In this document: positions 59,702 to 64,000 of the stretch, piece by piece
Layout: each line of letters opens with the position of its first letter
Numbering within the stretch: position 1 is the first letter of the stretch
Assembly (NCBI RefSeq): GCF_041435095.1
Contig: NZ_CP108025.1
Coordinates: 4,464,001-4,528,000, forward strand
Reading direction: 5' to 3'
Length of the DNA: 64,000 bases
Source: Kitasatospora sp. NBC_00315
GTDB lineage: Bacteria; Actinomycetota; Actinomycetes; Streptomycetales; Streptomycetaceae
Translations under genes and position numbers: made by a program
The notes under the pieces: generated by a model
Seen by the model: only the letters and a program-made list of their open reading frames with translations
Told to the model about the DNA's origin: nothing
The model's database searches: none

Positions 59702-61981
59702 TCAGTGGCCGCCGCCCCGGCCGCCGTTGTTGCCACCCGGGTTCCCGCCGATCAGGCCCGGCGGGAGGGTGAACCCGCCGCCGATCGCGCCCGGGTTGGC
59801 CGCGTCGCCGTTGGGCGGGGTGGCACCGGCGGTGGCGTTGGGGTCTGGCTTGGGGGCGGGGTCGGGGATGTTGACGGTCTGGAAGGTGTTCGACGGTGCG
59901 CCGTTGAGCGCCTGGTTCATCGCCATCTGCCAGATCGGTCCGGGGCCGTCGGCGCCGTGGACGGTGGCGTAGTAGTGGCCGCCGATGGTGATGTTGTTCA
60001 TCTCGACGCCGCCGGCCGGGCCGCCGAGCCAGACCGCGGTGGCCAGCTGGGGGGTGTAGCCGTTGAACCAGGCGGCCTTCTTCTTGTCCGTGGTACCGGT
60101 CTTGCCGGCGATCTGCCGCCCGTCGTCGAGGCCGAGGGCGGAGCCGGTGCCCTTCTCGGTCACGCCGAGCAGGACGGTGTTGACGGCGTCCGCGGTGCTC
60201 TCGGACATCGCCTGGCTGCAGGTGCTGGTGGGGACCGGGACGTTCTTGCCGTCGACCGTGGTGATCTTGTTGATCGCGACCGGGGTGCAGTACTTGCCCC
60301 GGGCGGCGAAGGTGGCGTACGCGTTGGCCATGGTCAGCGGGCTCATCTCCTGAGCACCGAGGACCATCGACGGCACCTCCTCGAAGGCGGCGCCGCTGGC
60401 CTTCGAGGTGATGCCGAGCTTGTTGGCCATCTGCTTGATCGGGCAGAGGCCGACCTGCGCCTCCAGCTCGACGAAGTAGGTGTTGATGGACTTCGCCATC
60501 GCTTCCTTCAGCTCGTACGGGCCGACCTCGCTGGTGGACTCGTTCTGCACCGTGGCCTTGTCGCTGCGGGTGCTGTTCTTCCAGGTGCCTTCACAGGTCG
60601 ACATCGTCGGGTAGTCGATCTTGTTCTCGGACGGGAACGCCTGGGTCAGCGACATCCCGGCCTCGACCGCCGCCGCGACCAGGATCGGCTTGAAGGTCGA
60701 GCCGGTCTGGAAGCCGTTGCCGCCGCCCATGGCGGCGTCCACGTTGAGGTTGACCACGGTCTGGTTCTTGTTCGGGTCCAGTCCGTACGGGCGGGTCTGT
60801 GCCATCGCCAGGATCTTGCCGGTGCCGGGCTCCATCATGGTGGCGGCGGCCGAGACGGTGTCGGTGACCTTCACCTTCTTGGTCACGGCGTTCTGCGCGG
60901 CGGCCTGCTTGTCCGGGTCCAGGGTGGTGTAGATGTTCAGGCCGCCCTGGTCCCAGAGCTTCTTGCGGTCGGCCGCGGTCTTGCCGAAGGCCGGGTCCTG
61001 CTTGACCACGTGCCGGACGTAGTCGCAGAAGAAGCCCATCCCGGTGTTGGCGGTGATGCAGCCGTTCTGCGGGTCCTTGTAGGCCAGGCCGAGCGGGGCG
61101 GCCTTGGCGTCCTTGGCCTGGTCCGCCGTGATGTGCTTGTTCTCCAGCATCTTGTCGATGACCACGTTGCGGCGCTTGACCGTGGCCTCGGGGAAGCGGA
61201 TCGGGTCGAAGGCGGAGGGGTTCTGCACCATGCCGGCCAGGGTGGCGGCCTCGGGGACGGTGAGGTCCTTGTTGCTCTTGCTGAAGTAGCGCTGGGAGGC
61301 GGCCTCGACGCCGTACGCCTGGTGCCCGTAGAACGTGATGTTGAGGTAGTTGGTGAGGATCTGGTCCTTGGTCAGGTCCTCCTCCAGCTTGATGGCGTAC
61401 TTCAGCTCCTGGATCTTGCGGCCCAGGGTCTTGCGCTGCGCCTCCTGGACGGCGGCCACGTCGTCGCCGGCCTTCTCGACGTTGACGTTCTTCACGTACT
61501 GCTGGGTGAGCGTCGAGGCGCCCTGGGCGGTGGTGCCGCTCTCGGCGTTCTTGCTGACCGCGCGGAGCACGCCCTTGAGGTCGACGGCGCCGTGCTCGTA
61601 GAAGCGCGCGTCCTCGATGTCGACCTGGGCCTGGCGCATGATCGGCGCCATCTGCTCCGCGGTCAGCACCGTCCGGTCGCGTTCGTACACCTTGGCGATC
61701 AGGCCGCCCTTGGCGTCGAAGATCTGGGTCGCCTGGGTGAGCGGCGGCGCCTTGAAGTCGTCCGGGATGTCGTCGAAGCTCTCCGCGGTGTTCTTGGCGG
61801 TCAGCCCGAGCGCGCCGACGGCGGGCAGTGCCATGCCCGCCAGCAGGACGCCGGCCAGCACGCTGACACCCAGGAACTTCACTCCGAGTCCCGCTTTGTC
61901 GAGCGGTGAGCTGCGGCGTTCGCCGTCAGGAGATTCTGGGTTGCCGGGGCGCTGGGGGGCCATGGGGCGCTGCGGTGCCAT
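59702..61981 (-). CDS. class A penicillin-binding protein
   Basis: A 759-aa bifunctional cell-wall synthase. A membrane helix (LGVSVLAGVLLAGMALPAVG) precedes the glycosyltransferase domain with IEDARFYEHGAVDLKGVLRA, GASTLTQQYVKN and EAATLAGMVQNPSAFDPIRF. The transpeptidase has SxxK (TGSTFKPILV), SxN (SINTY) and KTGT (AGKTGTTDKKKAAWFNGYTP). The C-terminal tail is Pro/Gly/Asn-rich. The N-terminus begins MAPQRPMAPQRP, a small duplication, so an ATG at 61963 is an alternative. It lies divergent to wblA, as in other streptomycetes. Confidence 0.93.
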   Translation of the reverse strand: MAPQRPMAPQRPGNPESPDGERRSSPLDKAGLGVKFLGVSVLAGVLLAGMALPAVGALGLTAKNTAESFDDIPDDFKAPPLTQATQIFDAKGGLIAKVYERDRTVLTAEQMAPIMRQAQVDIEDARFYEHGAVDLKGVLRAVSKNAESGTTAQGASTLTQQYVKNVNVEKAGDDVAAVQEAQRKTLGRKIQELKYAIKLEEDLTKDQILTNYLNITFYGHQAYGVEAASQRYFSKSNKDLTVPEAATLAGMVQNPSAFDPIRFPEATVKRRNVVIDKMLENKHITADQAKDAKAAPLGLAYKDPQNGCITANTGMGFFCDYVRHVVKQDPAFGKTAADRKKLWDQGGLNIYTTLDPDKQAAAQNAVTKKVKVTDTVSAAATMMEPGTGKILAMAQTRPYGLDPNKNQTVVNLNVDAAMGGGNGFQTGSTFKPILVAAAVEAGMSLTQAFPSENKIDYPTMSTCEGTWKNSTRSDKATVQNESTSEVGPYELKEAMAKSINTYFVELEAQVGLCPIKQMANKLGITSKASGAAFEEVPSMVLGAQEMSPLTMANAYATFAARGKYCTPVAINKITTVDGKNVPVPTSTCSQAMSESTADAVNTVLLGVTEKGTGSALGLDDGRQIAGKTGTTDKKKAAWFNGYTPQLATAVWLGGPAGGVEMNNITIGGHYYATVHGADGPGPIWQMAMNQALNGAPSNTFQTVNIPDPAPKPDPNATAGATPPNGDAANPGAIGGGFTLPPGLIGGNPGGNNGGRGGGH

Positions 61982-62074
61982 GGGGAGAACACTACGTCTC
62001 CGAATACCGCACATGGGGGCAGGTGTTCGCCTAGGCTTGTCACAAGCTTGCGACAGCTTCGCTGTGTGAGCATT

Positions 62075-62094
62075 CATCACTCGTGTGAGTGATG
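62075..62094. promoter_or_regulatory. 20-bp palindrome in the PBP-wblA intergenic region
   Basis: CATCACTCGTGTGAGTGATG: 8-bp perfect arms around GTGT, between the divergent PBP and wblA genes, near the likely PBP promoter. Probable regulator site. Confidence 0.5.
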
Positions 62095-62394
62095 AGATTT
62101 GCCCGAATTGACCCCTTCTGGGGCAGTTGATGCGGGCGCTGCGCCGCTGGTTCGGTGACACTCCGTGTCGACCCGCGTGGCGAGAGTTGCCAGTGTGGCC
62201 TTGGCAAGGGCTGCGACCTGCGATCACTCCAACGAGTGAGCTAACCGGTACCCATAGTCCGATCGGGTCATTCGAGATTGGGCCCGAAGGGGCTGTTGCA
62301 ACCTGCCGTTCTTCCGTAACGTCCTCAACTGGCAACGGTGAATATGCCGTTGCCGCCGTGGGGGAGCCTCGATTCGGGAGAGGACGGCGCCGGC

Positions 62395-62718
62395 ATGGGC
62401 TGGGTAGACGACTGGAGTGCGCAGGCAGCCTGCCGCACTAGCGATCCGGACGAGTTGTTCGTCCAGGGGGCGGCGCAGAATCGCGCCAAGGCGGTGTGCA
62501 GCGGGTGTCCCGTGCGCACCGAGTGCCTGGCGGACGCACTCGACAACCGGGTGGAGTTCGGGGTCTGGGGGGGCATGACCGAGCGCGAGCGCAGGGCGTT
62601 GCTGCGCCGACGGCCGACGGTGATGTCGTGGCGGCGGTTGTTGGAGACGGCGCGCACCGAGTACGAGGAGTCCCTCGCCACCGGTGTGATCCTCACCGAC
62701 TACGCGCAGGCGGGCTGA
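62395..62718 (+). CDS. wblA: WhiB-family protein WblA
   Basis: A 107-aa protein starting MGWVDDWSAQAACRTSDPDE LFVQGAAQNRAKAVCSGCPV. The four cluster-binding cysteines are Cys13, 35, 38 and 44, and the GVWGG turn is at 56-60, followed by the basic MTERERRALLRRRPT. WhiB-like proteins hold an iron-sulphur cluster and bind sigma factors. WblA is a pleiotropic regulator of sporulation and antibiotic production. Identity as WblA rests on the N-terminus and the PBP/ArsA neighbours. The 5' region (62095-62394) is about 300 bp and holds the promoters. Confidence 0.88.
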   Translation: MGWVDDWSAQAACRTSDPDELFVQGAAQNRAKAVCSGCPVRTECLADALDNRVEFGVWGGMTERERRALLRRRPTVMSWRRLLETARTEYEESLATGVILTDYAQAG

Positions 62719-62740
62719 GCGGGCCTCCGGGCCCGGCAGG

Positions 62741-63949
62741 TCAGCCCGTCGCACCGCCGAGGCGGTCGCCGACGGTGCGCAGCCCGTCCAGGTCGTGGAC
62801 GTCCCCGGGGAGGGCGGCCACCTCGACGATGGGCACGTCCGGGTACACCGAGACGAAGCGGTCCCGGGTCCGTCGCTCCCGGGACATGATCTGCATCCGC
62901 TCGGCGTGCAGCCGCAGCAGTCCGGCCGCGAGGAGTTCGGCCTCGGGGGAGGCGGTCTCCGACCCGTTCTCCTCCAGGGCCTCGGCGGCGGCCAGCGCGC
63001 GCTCGGCGGTGAGCTGCGGCGCGCCGCTGCTGTGCACCCGGTTGAGTACCAGGCCGGCCAGCGGCATCCGGTCCGCCTCCAGCCGGTCGACGAAGTACGC
63101 GGCCTCGCGCAGCGCGTCCCGCTCCGGCGCGGCGACCACCAGGAACGCCGTGCCGGGCGCCTTGAGCAGCTGGTACGTGCGGTCGGCGCGCTCGCGGAAG
63201 CCGCCGAACATCGAGTCCGTGGCGCTGACGAAGGTCTGCACGTCGGTGAGCAGCTGGGCGCCGAAGATCTTGCCCAGGGTGCCGGTGATCAGCCCCATGC
63301 CGACGTTCAGGAACTTCATCGCGCTCCGGCCGCCGACCTTGGCGGGGGCGGACAGCAGCCGGATCACCCGGCCGTCGAGGAAGGACCCGAGCCGGTTCGG
63401 CGCGTCCAGGAAGTCCAGCGCCGACCGGGACGGCGGGGTGTCGACGACGATGAGGTCCCACTCGCCGGCGTCCCGCAGCTGGCCCAGCTTCTCCATGGCC
63501 ATGTACTCCTGCGTGCCCGCGAAGCCGGCCGACAGGGACTGGTAGAACGGGTTGTCCATGATCGCCTTGGCCCGTTCGGGCTCAGCGTGGGCGAGCACGA
63601 CCTCGTCGAAGGTCCGCTTCATGTCCAGCATCATGGCCTGCAGTTCGCCGTCACCGTTGACGCCCTTGACCACCCGCGGGGTGTTGTCCAGCTCGGTGAG
63701 GCCCATCGACTGGGCGAGCCGGCGGGCCGGGTCGATGGTCAGCACGACCACCTTCCGGCCGCGCTCCGCCGCCCGCAGGCCGATCGCCGCCGCCGTGGTG
63801 GTCTTGCCGACGCCGCCGGAGCCGCAGCAGACCACGATCCGGGTCGCCGGGTCGTCGATCAGCCGGTCGACCGCCAGTTCCCTGCCACCCTTCACGCCGC
63901 TCCCACTCCTCGCAGTGCCGGCCTGGTGGCCCTTCGCGCCGCCGCTCAT
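62741..63949 (-). CDS. ArsA-type (TRC40/GET3 family) ATPase
   Basis: A 402-aa protein with the deviant Walker A GSGGVGKTTTAAAIG, LTIDPARRLAQSMGL, and WDLIVVDTPPSRSALDFLDA, followed by VVAAPERDALREAAYFVDRL. In actinomycetes these paired ATPases sit next to wblA; their client is not known, and an arsenite-export role is unlikely without arsB. The ATG at 63949 overlaps the upstream stop by 4 bp, so it is the second gene of the pair. Confidence 0.9.
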   Translation of the reverse strand: MSGGAKGHQAGTARSGSGVKGGRELAVDRLIDDPATRIVVCCGSGGVGKTTTAAAIGLRAAERGRKVVVLTIDPARRLAQSMGLTELDNTPRVVKGVNGDGELQAMMLDMKRTFDEVVLAHAEPERAKAIMDNPFYQSLSAGFAGTQEYMAMEKLGQLRDAGEWDLIVVDTPPSRSALDFLDAPNRLGSFLDGRVIRLLSAPAKVGGRSAMKFLNVGMGLITGTLGKIFGAQLLTDVQTFVSATDSMFGGFRERADRTYQLLKAPGTAFLVVAAPERDALREAAYFVDRLEADRMPLAGLVLNRVHSSGAPQLTAERALAAAEALEENGSETASPEAELLAAGLLRLHAERMQIMSRERRTRDRFVSVYPDVPIVEVAALPGDVHDLDGLRTVGDRLGGATG

Positions 63950-64000
63950 GCCGCCCCCTGCCGCTTGAGCTCGCCGGCCAGCCGGTAGAGGCCGCCGAGG
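63946..64000 (-). CDS. C-terminal end of an upstream ArsA-type ATPase (truncated by window)
   Basis: Only 17 codons are present, reading LGGLYRLAGELKRQGAA before TGA at 63946-63948, which overlaps the next ATG. By position and the usual gene pair it is probably the first ArsA-type ATPase, but the visible part is too short to prove this. Confidence 0.5.
   Translation of the reverse strand, partial: LGGLYRLAGELKRQGAA

Noticed and set aside
62741-63949. Arsenite efflux ATPase
   Set aside because: ArsA-type fold is clear, but no arsB, arsR or arsC lies nearby, and this locus beside wblA is a conserved non-arsenic context.

Overview
The window is chromosomal DNA of a high-G+C filamentous actinomycete, most likely a member of the Streptomycetaceae. 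The evidence is the strong G/C bias at third codon positions, frequent GTG and TTG starts, the SRP RNA-dnaX-ybaB-recR block, an aspartokinase with an internal beta-subunit start, a WblA-type WhiB protein beside a class A PBP and ArsA-type ATPases, a LAxTG-anchored surface protein, and many LuxR/GlxA/MocR/LysR/MarR regulators. All calls come from reading the sequence; no database was searched.

Layout. (1) 1-1.2 kb: two coupled minus-strand genes, the second a HEAT-repeat gene broken by an in-frame TAG. (2) 1.3-4.07 kb: a small genomic island between a partial copy of tRNA-Ser and the intact tRNA-Ser(GGA). It holds a VapBC-like toxin-antitoxin pair and an IS982-family insertion in decayed DNA; no integrase remains. 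(3) 4.2-13.4 kb: housekeeping block with SRP RNA, dnaX, ybaB, recR, a DUF5063 gene, lysC, an ECF sigma factor with a membrane partner, and SURF1. (4) 13.5-34.5 kb: peptidase, two MFS exporters, many regulators, a phosphodiesterase-like secreted enzyme, a secreted lipoprotein, and a divergent MarR/oxidoreductase pair. (5) 34.66-56.3 kb: a tRNA-Pro integration hot spot. Two decayed and one intact partial copy of the tRNA-Pro 3' half plus its terminator (about 34.66, 36.32 and 37.27 kb) precede the intact tRNA-Pro(CGG) at 56.24 kb. The last interval (37.31-56.28 kb, about 19 kb) is an integrated element with tyrosine integrase, excisionase, DnaB-like helicase, an iteron-rich origin-like region, XRE-type regulators and cargo. 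(6) 56.4-64 kb: conserved chromosome with metallophosphoesterase, LAHTG surface protein, YqeY-like protein, PBP, WblA and ArsA-type ATPases.

How it fits together. The 19-kb element has integration and replication functions but no recognisable transfer gene, so it looks mobilisable or satellite-like rather than self-conjugative. Its cargo sits near both ends. Near the left end is a low-G+C two-gene cassette (a Cys-tailed protein and a membrane-anchored protein), followed inward by two unknown genes and a sugar-modification-like group. Between the integrase and the tRNA-Pro lies a translationally coupled pair: a two-TM protein carrying two copies of a 20-residue motif, and a 1197-residue STAND/NLR-like NTPase carrying a third copy. 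A repeated motif shared between a signalling NTPase and an adjacent membrane protein is the arrangement seen in amyloid-motif-based immune signalling. I consider this pair the best candidate for an undescribed system here.
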